Part shown: in pieces, positions 14,555 through 21,831 of the stretch
Position numbering within the stretch: the first letter of the stretch is position 1
Layout of the letters: every line of letters starts with the position of its first letter
DNA from: JBEIHX01 sp040381075
GTDB lineage: Bacteria; Pseudomonadota; Alphaproteobacteria; Caulobacterales; Aquidulcibacteraceae
DNA length: 64,000 bases
NCBI GenBank assembly: GCA_040381075.1
Contig: JBEIHX010000019.1
Location: 1 to 64,000 of the forward strand
Reading direction: 5' to 3'
The notes under the pieces: model-generated
Database searches by the model: none
What the model was told of the DNA's origin: nothing
The model's input: only the letters and a program-made list of their open reading frames with translations
Made by a program: the position numbers and the translations under genes

Positions 14555-15846
14555 TGGACACACGCATTGAGTCGATCCGTGCCAGGAGCGTTTGGGACAG
14601 CCGTGGGCGCCCGACGGTAGAGGCCGAGATTCACCTTGCAGATGGCGCCATTGGACGCGCAATCGCACCGTCCGGCGCATCCACAGGCTCCGGCGAGGCG
14701 CTCGACAAGCGTGACGGCGGCCCGCGCTTCGGCGGCTTTGGGGTGTCGCACGCCGTCGCCCTGATCAACGAGCGCGTCGGACCGGCGCTCACCGGTCTCG
14801 ACGCCGGGCGCCAAACCGTGATCGATGGCGCGCTGGAAGAGCTCGATGGGACGGCGACGTTCACCGGCCTCGGGGGCAATGCAGCCATCGCGGTGTCGCT
14901 GGCCGCCGCACATGCGGCGGCGCGCACAAAGGCGCAGCCCCTGTGGATGCACCTGGCTGACGGCGCCGAGGTGTCCCTGCCCGTGCCGGAGATCCAGATT
15001 TTTGGCGGCGGGGCACACGCCGCGGGCGCACTGGACCTGCAGGATCTCATGATCGTGCCCTTTGGCGCTGGATCATTTCGCGAAGCACTGGAGTGGACGG
15101 CGGAAGTCTACCGGGCGGCTGGCGCGCGGCAGCACGCCTCGGCACGCCGTCACGGCGTCGCCGATGAGGGCGGCCATTGGCCTGACTTCATCAGCAACGA
15201 AGCCGCATTGCAGGCTGTGCTCGACGCCATTGAGACGGCCGGCTTCTGCCCACGCACAGAGATCGCGATCTCGGTCGATGTGGCTGCAACGCAATTGTTC
15301 GGGGACGGCCGCTACCATCTGCGCGCCGAGGGACGCTGCCTGACGCCGCAGGCCTGGGCGGGTCAGATTGAGGCATGGCTGGGCGCATACCCCATCCGGA
15401 TCCTTGAGGATCCTTTCGCAGAGCACGACATGGAGGCGCATGCGCGCCTGACCGCGGGGTTCGGCGCACGCGTGCAGATCGTCGGTGACGATCTCTTGGT
15501 TACAGACGCGAGGCGCGTTCGCATCGCAGCTGAGACCGGCGCCTGCAATACCCTGCTGTGCAAGCCGAACCAGGCAGGAACGCTCACTCGGGCGCGGGCC
15601 GCCTTCGACGCAGCGGCCGCAGCCGGATGGCGCACCATCGTCTCCGCGCGGTCCGGCGAAAGTGAGGATGTGACCATTGCCCACCTTGCCGTTGGCTGGA
15701 ATGCACGCCAGGTCAAGGTCGGCTCCTTTTCGCGCTCCGAGCGGATGGCCAAGTGGAACGAGCTCTTGCGAATTGAAGAAACGCTTGCAAACGAGGCAGC
15801 CTATGCCGGGGCTTCGATTTTTGCGCCGCGGTCAACCGCATCATGA
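14554..15846 (+). CDS. Enolase paralogue with altered active site
   Basis: A 430-residue, full-length enolase homologue. The mobile loop PSGASTGSGEAL, the Glu of ADEGGH (205), metal ligands in ISVDVAAT (242), LEDPFAE (285) and VGDDLLVT (312), general-base Lys in CKPNQAGTL (337) and Lys of QVKVGSFSRSER (388) are all kept. Two catalytic positions differ. The QEF Glu (yeast Glu168) is Asp 164 in DLQDLM, and the His of the SHRSGE motif (yeast His373) is Ala 365 in VSARSGESED. Both act on the leaving hydroxyl, so metal binding and proton abstraction are preserved but the elimination side is changed. This suggests a different substrate. Its place between a kinase and a 2-hydroxyacid dehydrogenase supports a dedicated catabolic role rather than glycolysis. 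It should not be annotated as housekeeping eno without test. Confidence 0.88.
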   Translation: MDTRIESIRARSVWDSRGRPTVEAEIHLADGAIGRAIAPSGASTGSGEALDKRDGGPRFGGFGVSHAVALINERVGPALTGLDAGRQTVIDGALEELDGTATFTGLGGNAAIAVSLAAAHAAARTKAQPLWMHLADGAEVSLPVPEIQIFGGGAHAAGALDLQDLMIVPFGAGSFREALEWTAEVYRAAGARQHASARRHGVADEGGHWPDFISNEAALQAVLDAIETAGFCPRTEIAISVDVAATQLFGDGRYHLRAEGRCLTPQAWAGQIEAWLGAYPIRILEDPFAEHDMEAHARLTAGFGARVQIVGDDLLVTDARRVRIAAETGACNTLLCKPNQAGTLTRARAAFDAAAAAGWRTIVSARSGESEDVTIAHLAVGWNARQVKVGSFSRSERMAKWNELLRIEETLANEAAYAGASIFAPRSTAS

Positions 15847-16781
15847 AGGTACTGCTGCACTACGAGGCCGGCCCCGCCCTGCAGGCGCAGGTCGCTGGCC
15901 TGGCCGCACGGGGATTGGACGTCACGGTATGCGCGCAGGCGGACGAAGACGGCTTCAATGCAGCCCTCCCGGACGTTGAAGCGATCTGGCATGTGCTCAA
16001 ACCGATTACGCCGGCGCATATCGCCAGGGCAGGCAGGCTGAGGCTGATCCAGAAAATCGGCGTCGGCGTCAACACGATTGCGCTTGAGGCGGCGCGCGCC
16101 GCAGGCGTCGCGGTGTGCAACATGCCGGGGGCAAACACGCGTGCGGTCGCTGAAATGACGCTGCTGCACATGCTCGCCGCGCTCCGTCGCCAGCCCCGCC
16201 TGGACGCGCTGGTGCGCAGCGGCGCCTGGACCCCGGACGCGGCGACACGCGACTCGTTTGGCGAGATCGGCGGGCGGGTGGTGGGGTTCGTCGGATTTGG
16301 CGCAGCGCCACAGATGCTGGCCCCGGTTCTGGAAGCGATGGGCGCCCAGGTGGTCTACTGGGCGCGCACTGACAAGAGCAGCATATATCCCCGCCTGCAG
16401 CTTGATGAGCTTCTGGCGCTCGCAGACATCGTCAGCATTCATGTTCCGCTGACCGAAGACACAAGGGCGATGATCGGTGAGAGGCAGTTGCGGACCATGA
16501 AGCGGGGCGCCGTCCTCGTCAATACGGCGCGCGGCGGCATCGTTGACGAGCACGCCCTTCTTGACGCGCTCACAAGCAGCCGCCTGACGGCTGCCGGGCT
16601 TGATGTGTTTGCCGAGGAACCGGCCCCGGCGGCCAATCCCCTCTTTGCATTGGACCAGGTCGTCGTCACGCCGCATACGGCATGGCTCACGCAGGAATCC
16701 TGGACGCGCAGCCTTGCAATCGCCGTGGAGAATGCCCTGGCGCTCAGGCGGGGCGAACGGCTGCGCCACCAGGTGATTTGA
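15843..16781 (+). CDS. D-isomer-specific 2-hydroxyacid dehydrogenase
   Basis: A 312-residue NAD(P)-dependent dehydrogenase of the D-2-hydroxyacid/phosphoglycerate family. The dinucleotide site is VVGFVGFGAAPQMLAPVLEA (the usual GxGxxG reads GFGAAP). The signature is IVSIHVPLTEDTRAMIGERQ, then MKRGAVLVNTARGGIVDE, with Arg in TARGG, Glu in DVFAEEP and the catalytic His in VVTPHTAW. It interconverts a 2-keto acid and a D-2-hydroxy acid. The start overlaps the enolase paralogue stop by ATGA (15843-15846). After a phosphorylation and an enolase-type elimination, the product would be an enol phosphate or 2-keto acid, a natural substrate for this enzyme. The pathway is inference. Confidence 0.9.
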   Translation: MKVLLHYEAGPALQAQVAGLAARGLDVTVCAQADEDGFNAALPDVEAIWHVLKPITPAHIARAGRLRLIQKIGVGVNTIALEAARAAGVAVCNMPGANTRAVAEMTLLHMLAALRRQPRLDALVRSGAWTPDAATRDSFGEIGGRVVGFVGFGAAPQMLAPVLEAMGAQVVYWARTDKSSIYPRLQLDELLALADIVSIHVPLTEDTRAMIGERQLRTMKRGAVLVNTARGGIVDEHALLDALTSSRLTAAGLDVFAEEPAPAANPLFALDQVVVTPHTAWLTQESWTRSLAIAVENALALRRGERLRHQVI

Positions 16782-16790
16782 AGTCCGGTC

Positions 16791-17366
16791 TCAACTGGCG
16801 GAACGAAAGGCTGTGACTTCGCGTTGATCAAGGGTCTTCGCGCCGAAGCGTTCTTCCTTGATCGCGCGCGTGCGGTTGGACCATTCCTGCGTGACCTTCC
16901 GGGCGTCAGCCTCCTCGGCGTCCATGATCTTCATGTACTCAGGGGTCCGGCAGGTGATCTCGCACTGGTACCCGTTTGGATCGTAGAAATAAATGGAATG
17001 AACGAAGCCGTGGTCGATCGGACCGTAGCACTTGATGCGGGCGTCGCGAATCTTCTGTTTCCAGCGCTCCAGATCCGCCATGCAGCTGATTTCGAAAGCG
17101 ATGTGAACGTCGAAACTGTCCTTCTGTTCGAACTGTGCCGCCGTGGCCGTGTAGGGATCATCGAAAAACGCCACGCAGGATCCTTCGCCCATTTCAAAGA
17201 ACAGGTGCATGTATTCGCGCTTGATGTCGGTGCCTGAGATCTCGTCGAACGCCAGTGCGGCCCTGTAACGCAGCCCCAGAACGTCCTCATAGAACCACCG
17301 GGTCTGCTCTGCATCACGACACCGGTATGCAGCATGGTGAATGCGCTCTATGAGGGACAGTGACAT
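16791..17366 (-). CDS. VOC-family protein (glyoxalase/extradiol dioxygenase fold)
   Basis: A 191-residue vicinal-oxygen-chelate protein. It starts MSLSLIERIHHAAYRCRDAE, with the first metal His near residue 10. A second His lies in FDVHIAFEIS, and the distal acid in FYDPNGYQCEITCR. These are the positions used for Fe2+, Mn2+ or Zn2+ in VOC enzymes. ATG 17366 begins the conserved core; the upstream open frame is not protein-like. It is convergent with the dehydrogenase gene and divergent from the flavin monooxygenase gene, with a shared operator candidate between. With that neighbour, a ring-cleavage dioxygenase is possible, but glyoxalase or isomerase activity cannot be excluded. Confidence 0.85.
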   Translation of the reverse strand: MSLSLIERIHHAAYRCRDAEQTRWFYEDVLGLRYRAALAFDEISGTDIKREYMHLFFEMGEGSCVAFFDDPYTATAAQFEQKDSFDVHIAFEISCMADLERWKQKIRDARIKCYGPIDHGFVHSIYFYDPNGYQCEITCRTPEYMKIMDAEEADARKVTQEWSNRTRAIKEERFGAKTLDQREVTAFRSAS

Positions 17367-17503
17367 TGCTTGCTCCGCTTGGTCTGGCGCCAGGTCATTG
17401 GGTGCAGGGGGCTGCGCGCATCTGATCCGCGCGCCCGCCTGAGGCGCGGACATGTTCGCCCGAGGCGGGATCATCTGCAACCATCTGCTGGCCCGGCTGT
17501 CTC

Positions 17504-17518
17504 GTCAAGTATCTTGAC
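17504..17518. promoter_or_regulatory. 15-bp perfect inverted repeat, candidate operator
   Basis: GTCAAG-TAT-CTTGAC, a perfect 6-bp-arm palindrome between the divergent VOC and flavin monooxygenase genes. It contains TTGACA on the plus strand (17515-17520). It is the best copy of the motif also seen at 8463 and 13454. The MarR regulator encoded at 18787-19275 is the obvious candidate to bind it. Confidence 0.6.
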
Positions 17519-17567
17519 AAAGTGGTCGGTCATGGCGAGGCTGGCGCGAACTGCGGAGGCCCCCTCG

Positions 17568-18800
17568 ATGCCGGATACTGCATACCCAGGGCAGGATGTT
17601 GCGCGCACCGCGCTGCAGCGCAGCCTGGTTGAACGCGCGAGGCGGCTGGCGCCGGGCATCGCTGCGCGCGCCGAAAGGGCCGAACGCGAGCGGCGGATCC
17701 CGGACGAAACCATTGCCGAGGTCGCTGACGCAGGGCTGTTTGCGACAATGGTTCCACGCCGCTATGGCGGTCACGAACTTGGGGTGAGCGCGCTGGTGAA
17801 CATCATGCGCGAGTTGAGCCCTTTGTGCGTTTCATCCGGGTGGACCATTGCATTCTACATGGCCCACAATTGGATGTGGTGTCTGTTGCCTGAAGAAGCA
17901 CAACAGGAAATTTTCGATGGCAGGTCCTATTGCCTGGGGCCAGTCATGGTGGCGCCTGCGGTGCGCGCGCGCCGAGAGAACGGCGGCTTTCGCATCAATG
18001 GAGCGGCGAAGTGGGCGACCGGCGCGGCGCATGCGTCATGGTGCATGGTGTCGGGGATTGTCGAAGACGCTGACGGGCCGGCCGCGACGCCGGCTGGAGG
18101 GCCAAAGCCGCCCGATGTTCGCCTGTTCGCGATGCCCTGGCGTGACGTCAGGATGATCGAGACGTGGCGTACCTCCGGCATGGCGGCGACGGCGAGCCAT
18201 GACGTGGTGTTTGACGACGTCTGGATTCCCGGGCACCGCGTGATGAATGTGACGCCCGCCCGGAGCGGTCAGGCGGAAGGCGCGCGCATCCACACGTCGG
18301 CGATCTACAATACGGCGTTCACGCCGCTCCTGTGCATCAGCGCACTGACCCCGCTGGTCGCAGGCGCGTTGGGAGCAGCGTCCCACGCGGTGGAGCGCGC
18401 CAAGGCGTTCCAGAGCTCATATTCCGGGCGCACAAGCGCGGACAACGTGGCGACCCAGATCCGGCTCGGCAAGGCGGATCTGGCGGCGAAGGCCGCCTCA
18501 ACGCTGCTGGACGCCCTTGCCGCGGACATCGAGCAGGACTCGCTGTCGCCCCCCGTGCCGATCGAATCGCGCGCGCGTCAGCGTGCGCAGGCGTCCTACA
18601 TCGCCAATCTGTGCCGCGACACGGTGACGTCCCTGGCCCATGGCGCCGGGGCCAGCGGGCACATGCTGGAGTCACCCATCCAGCGCGCCTTTCGCGACAT
18701 CAGCATGGCCGCCTGCCACGTCGTGTTCGACCAGGACCCGACAATGGAACTGCACGGCAGGATGATCCTGGGAATGCCCCCGCCGGTCATCTTGGCCTGA
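17568..18800 (+). CDS. Flavin-dependent monooxygenase, acyl-CoA dehydrogenase fold (HsaA-like)
   Basis: A 410-residue protein of the acyl-CoA-dehydrogenase-like group D flavin monooxygenases. An N-terminal helical domain contains RIPDETIAEVADAGLFATMV. The middle beta domain contains GAAKWATGAAHASWCMVSGI, and the C-terminal part contains HMLESPIQRAFRDISMAA then HVVFDQDPTMELHGR. This pattern matches HsaA and related two-component hydroxylases, which need a separate flavin reductase and hydroxylate phenolic rings. GGAGG (17555-17559) lies 8 bases before ATG 17568, fixing the start; an ATG at 17532 has no ribosome site. The 3' end overlaps the convergent MarR gene by 14 bases. The nitroreductase at 24685 is the only flavoprotein nearby and is not an obvious reductase partner. 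A true dehydrogenase is the alternative. Confidence 0.83.
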   Translation: MPDTAYPGQDVARTALQRSLVERARRLAPGIAARAERAERERRIPDETIAEVADAGLFATMVPRRYGGHELGVSALVNIMRELSPLCVSSGWTIAFYMAHNWMWCLLPEEAQQEIFDGRSYCLGPVMVAPAVRARRENGGFRINGAAKWATGAAHASWCMVSGIVEDADGPAATPAGGPKPPDVRLFAMPWRDVRMIETWRTSGMAATASHDVVFDDVWIPGHRVMNVTPARSGQAEGARIHTSAIYNTAFTPLLCISALTPLVAGALGAASHAVERAKAFQSSYSGRTSADNVATQIRLGKADLAAKAASTLLDALAADIEQDSLSPPVPIESRARQRAQASYIANLCRDTVTSLAHGAGASGHMLESPIQRAFRDISMAACHVVFDQDPTMELHGRMILGMPPPVILA

Positions 18801-19275
18801 GCCTGCCATTTTTTCCGGACGCGAGGCTGACTGGCGCCCAACTTGACTCCGGCGCGGTGCGCAGCCGCTCGCACACCTCTTCGCCCAATCGCTCGGCAAG
18901 GATGGCGTCAAGGGCGGCGAGCACCGCGCGCGCCTCCTGGCGCATTGCAGCGCCTTCCGGAGCCAAGGCAATGATCTTGCAGCGCTTGTCGGCTGGATCC
19001 GACGCCAGAGTGACCAGTTTTTTGGCGACCAGCAACGCCAGGGTCTGGTTGATCGCCTGCCGGCTCAAACCCAGTTGGCGCGAGACTTCCGTGGGCCGCG
19101 TGATGCCGGCGGCCGCGAGCAGCATCACCTGTGATTCGCCTCGTGACAGCTGGCTCCACCCGCGTGCGGCGATCGCTTCCTGCAGAGCGCGATCGTACCA
19201 AATGAAAGTGCGCAGAAACTGCCACATCAGCAGCGTGTCGGATGCGGCGCGGGAGGGAGGGGGCCGGTTTTGCAT
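18787..19275 (-). CDS. MarR-family transcriptional regulator
   Basis: A 162-residue MarR-type winged-helix protein. A helical N-terminus includes WQFLRTFIWYDRALQEAIAA. The recognition region is TRPTEVSRQLGLSRQAINQT, and the wing is LVTLASDPADKRCKIIAL, with the DxxDKR signature. A C-terminal dimerisation helix follows. MarR regulators usually repress divergent catabolic genes and release on binding an aromatic or acyl-CoA ligand. Here the protein is tail-to-tail with the flavin monooxygenase gene. It is the only local regulator in the catabolic island, so it may act at the 15-bp palindromes at 8463, 13454 and 17504. That link is inference. Confidence 0.9.
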   Translation of the reverse strand: MQNRPPPSRAASDTLLMWQFLRTFIWYDRALQEAIAARGWSQLSRGESQVMLLAAAGITRPTEVSRQLGLSRQAINQTLALLVAKKLVTLASDPADKRCKIIALAPEGAAMRQEARAVLAALDAILAERLGEEVCERLRTAPESSWAPVSLASGKNGRLRPR

Positions 19276-19358
19276 GGTTCGCAGCGTCTTTCACAATACC
19301 AGGGCGACGGGGGCCGCCGGAAGCAGTTTCCCCACTGTGGCTGTCCGCCGCAGGCAGA

Positions 19359-20267
19359 CTATGGCTCGGGCTGAGACTGTGGGGCCAGAGGCCCGGTGAC
19401 CATATACTTTCTGGCCAGTTGGGCGACGGCTGCGCTGTCAGCGCGGGCGCGGGCCGACAGTGACCATGCCTCGGCGACGCGCGCGCGCGCCGACTCAAAG
19501 GACGGGGCGCCCGCGGGGGTGCGCGCCTCCAGGCGCACGAAGTGCAGCCCGGCGGGCGTTTGAAAGGGCCCTGCCCAGATCCCGAAGCGCGCCTGCGGAC
19601 CAAACAACGCGTTTGCCGCGTCATCGCCCAGGCGCTCCCCGACCCAGCGACGGGACCGCGCGCGCTGGGCCGCAGGCCAGGGCGCGAGGTCGCCCTGCGC
19701 AGCCGGATCGGCGCCGCTCAACAGGGCGGCGCGAACCTCGCCCGCCCGACGCGTGTCCTGGCTCTCGCGCTGGGCCAGAAAGACATGCGAGAATGACGCC
19801 GCCGCCTCGACGCGAAATTCGGCCTGGTTCGCAACAAAGTAAGCCCTGAGCTCAGCCTCCGAGGGCGCCGGCGCGGCGGCGGTTTCCAGGGATGTGGCGA
19901 GGGTTCGCACCATCACCGCCCGCACAGCCGGACTGTCCCGGTGAAGGCCGATCGCGAGCGCCTCGCGATAGAGCACTTCGTCACGCACGAACGAATCGCG
20001 AAGCGCAGCGCGCTCTGCAGGCGTCATGGAGCGGACTTCTGCAAGCGCATCGGAATAGCTGTAGCCGGCGACGCGTTGCTGCAGGTAGCGGCCAAGGCCC
20101 GCCTCATCGACGACAATGCGTCTGTCGCTCTCCGCGCGATCGGGCAGGAGCGACGCGAGTGCGAATACAGCCCCCGCCGCCAGGAAAAAATGTCCGATCG
20201 GTTCGCTGCGGAAGCGCCGCCAGAATGCGCTGAGCGCAGCTGCGTTCGCCACCGTGCCCTCCCTCAC
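19359..20267 (-). CDS. Membrane-anchored parvulin-like peptidyl-prolyl isomerase
   Basis: A protein of about 300 residues. A short cytoplasmic N-terminus is followed by one membrane segment (GHFFLAAGAVFALASLLP). A SurA/PpiC-like helical part follows (MTPAERAALRDSFVRDEVLY). The parvulin-like region contains FSHVFLAQRESQDTRRAG and GPFQTPAGLHFVRLEARTPA. The periplasmic domain would act as a folding helper; several parvulin active-site residues are not obvious, so it may be a chaperone only. GTG 20267 overlaps the MFS stop (GTGA). GTG 20252 has a better ribosome site (GGGAGGG, 5 bases). It lies in a group with MFS, DUF3604 and HupE/UreJ genes. Confidence 0.75.
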   Translation of the reverse strand: MREGTVANAAALSAFWRRFRSEPIGHFFLAAGAVFALASLLPDRAESDRRIVVDEAGLGRYLQQRVAGYSYSDALAEVRSMTPAERAALRDSFVRDEVLYREALAIGLHRDSPAVRAVMVRTLATSLETAAAPAPSEAELRAYFVANQAEFRVEAAASFSHVFLAQRESQDTRRAGEVRAALLSGADPAAQGDLAPWPAAQRARSRRWVGERLGDDAANALFGPQARFGIWAGPFQTPAGLHFVRLEARTPAGAPSFESARARVAEAWSLSARARADSAAVAQLARKYMVTGPLAPQSQPEP

Positions 20268-21616
20268 GCGTACGTCTGCGCCTCAGCGATCGCTGCGCGC
20301 ACCTGCTTCAGCCCGCTGAGCATGATCACCGCAGCCAACGGGATGAGGATCGCAGAGGCCAGGGCCAGCGACTTGTTCAATGCAGCGTCTGAGCGGAAGA
20401 CGAAATCCGTCAACACCGCCACCACGGTCGGCCCAAGACCCAGACCGAGCAGGTTGGCGGTCAGCAGGAACAGGGCCACCGCCTGCCCGCGCATCTGATT
20501 GGGCGTCATCAGTTGCATGACGCCGCCGGACAGGCCGCCCTGGAAGGCCGAGAAAAACACCGCAGCCGCGAGGCATGCCACACCCAGCGTCGGCGTCGAT
20601 ACGAATGCGAGCAGGATCGCGAACGGGGCCATGCCCGCCATCGACAGGAGAATGATCCGGCTGTAGGCGTCCCTCCGCCCGCCAGCGAAGCTTCGGTCGG
20701 CCAGGACGCCGCCCGTGAGCAGCCCGAGCGTGCCGGCGGTCATCATCACGGCGCCGAACGTGAGGCCTGCCTCAGCCCTCGAATACCCAAATGTGCGCAC
20801 GAGATATTCCGGGCCCCAGATGTTCAGACTGAACACGGCCATGATGAAGATCGACGCTCCGATGACGTGCGTGGCGACTGCGCGCCGGCGCGTGGCGAAA
20901 TAGGCGAGAACGGTGCTGATCGGAACCTGCTGCGCGTGATGGGCGCCGGGAAACAGTCCTGTGCGCTGGGGCTCGCGCACCGTCATCATCAGCAGGGCGA
21001 TCAGCAGGCCTGGCGCGCCGACGAACAGGAACGTCGCCTGCCAGCCATGAACCTCGCCAAGCACCGGCAGTCTGACTGCGCCGATGTCTTGAGTGAGTGC
21101 TATGACCTGGCCGCCAATCATGTAGGCGAGACCGGATCCGATCGTCACGCCAAGCGTGAAGACGCTGAAGGCGCGGGCCAGCATGTGCTTGGGAAAATAG
21201 TCTGATATCAGTGAGTAGGCGGCAGGCGAAAGGGTCGCTTCGCCAACCCCGACGCCCATTCGTGCAAGGAACAACTGCCAAAACCCCTGCGCCAACCCGC
21301 AGGCCGCGGTCATCAGGCTCCAGAAACTGATGCCGATCGCGATCAGCCACCGTCGGCTGTGGCGATCGGCGATGCGGGCAAGCGGCAGCCCCATGATCGA
21401 ATAGAAGATTGCGAAGGCCAGCCCGGCCAGAAGACTGTACTGTGTGTCAGAGATGCTGAAGGTGGCGCGAATTGGTCCGACCAGGAGCCCCATGATCATG
21501 CGATCGATGAAGGAACAGGTTTGCGCCAGCATGAGGACAGAGACGACGTACCAGGCGTAGCCGAGGCCGGCAGGCGCGGTGCGCGTGGCCGACGTTGCCG
21601 CCCCCCCCCTCTTCAT
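20264..21616 (-). CDS. MFS transporter, Spns-like
   Basis: A 450-residue, 12-helix major facilitator. It has YAWYVVSVLMLAQTCSFIDR at helix 1, the A-motif-like LPLARIADRHSRRWLIAIG, and GVGVGEATLSPAAYSLISDY at helix 4. These are typical of the Spinster/sphingosine-1-phosphate-like MFS group common in sphingomonads and other alphaproteobacteria. The inner-membrane transporter probably moves a lipid-like or organic acid solute. It is upstream of, and overlaps, the PPIase gene and is divergent from the DUF3604 gene across about 215 bp. The substrate cannot be read from sequence. No binding site stands out in the divergent region. Confidence 0.9.
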   Translation of the reverse strand: MKRGGAATSATRTAPAGLGYAWYVVSVLMLAQTCSFIDRMIMGLLVGPIRATFSISDTQYSLLAGLAFAIFYSIMGLPLARIADRHSRRWLIAIGISFWSLMTAACGLAQGFWQLFLARMGVGVGEATLSPAAYSLISDYFPKHMLARAFSVFTLGVTIGSGLAYMIGGQVIALTQDIGAVRLPVLGEVHGWQATFLFVGAPGLLIALLMMTVREPQRTGLFPGAHHAQQVPISTVLAYFATRRRAVATHVIGASIFIMAVFSLNIWGPEYLVRTFGYSRAEAGLTFGAVMMTAGTLGLLTGGVLADRSFAGGRRDAYSRIILLSMAGMAPFAILLAFVSTPTLGVACLAAAVFFSAFQGGLSGGVMQLMTPNQMRGQAVALFLLTANLLGLGLGPTVVAVLTDFVFRSDAALNKSLALASAILIPLAAVIMLSGLKQVRAAIAEAQTYA

Positions 21617-21831
21617 GTGCGTCCCCTGTCAAGCCAGCGTGCGCGCAGGCCCTGCGACGGGAAGTAGAGTTGAGCCTGCGAGACCGGTCAATCAGGCAAC
21701 GCGCGCTGCGACTGCCGGCCGCATGGTGCGCAATTGACCCACAAACACACGTCCCGCAGATAGGAGATTGTGGTTTTTCGGGGCCCCGGCGCACCACGCC
21801 CGGCGACCTGTCTGCGAGAACGAAGGCGACG

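Noticed and set aside
8463..17518. The shared 15-bp palindrome as a PpsR box
   Set aside because: Half-sites look alike (GTCAA/TTGAC), but the spacing is shorter than TGT-N12-ACA and the genes are catabolic, so a separate regulator is more likely.
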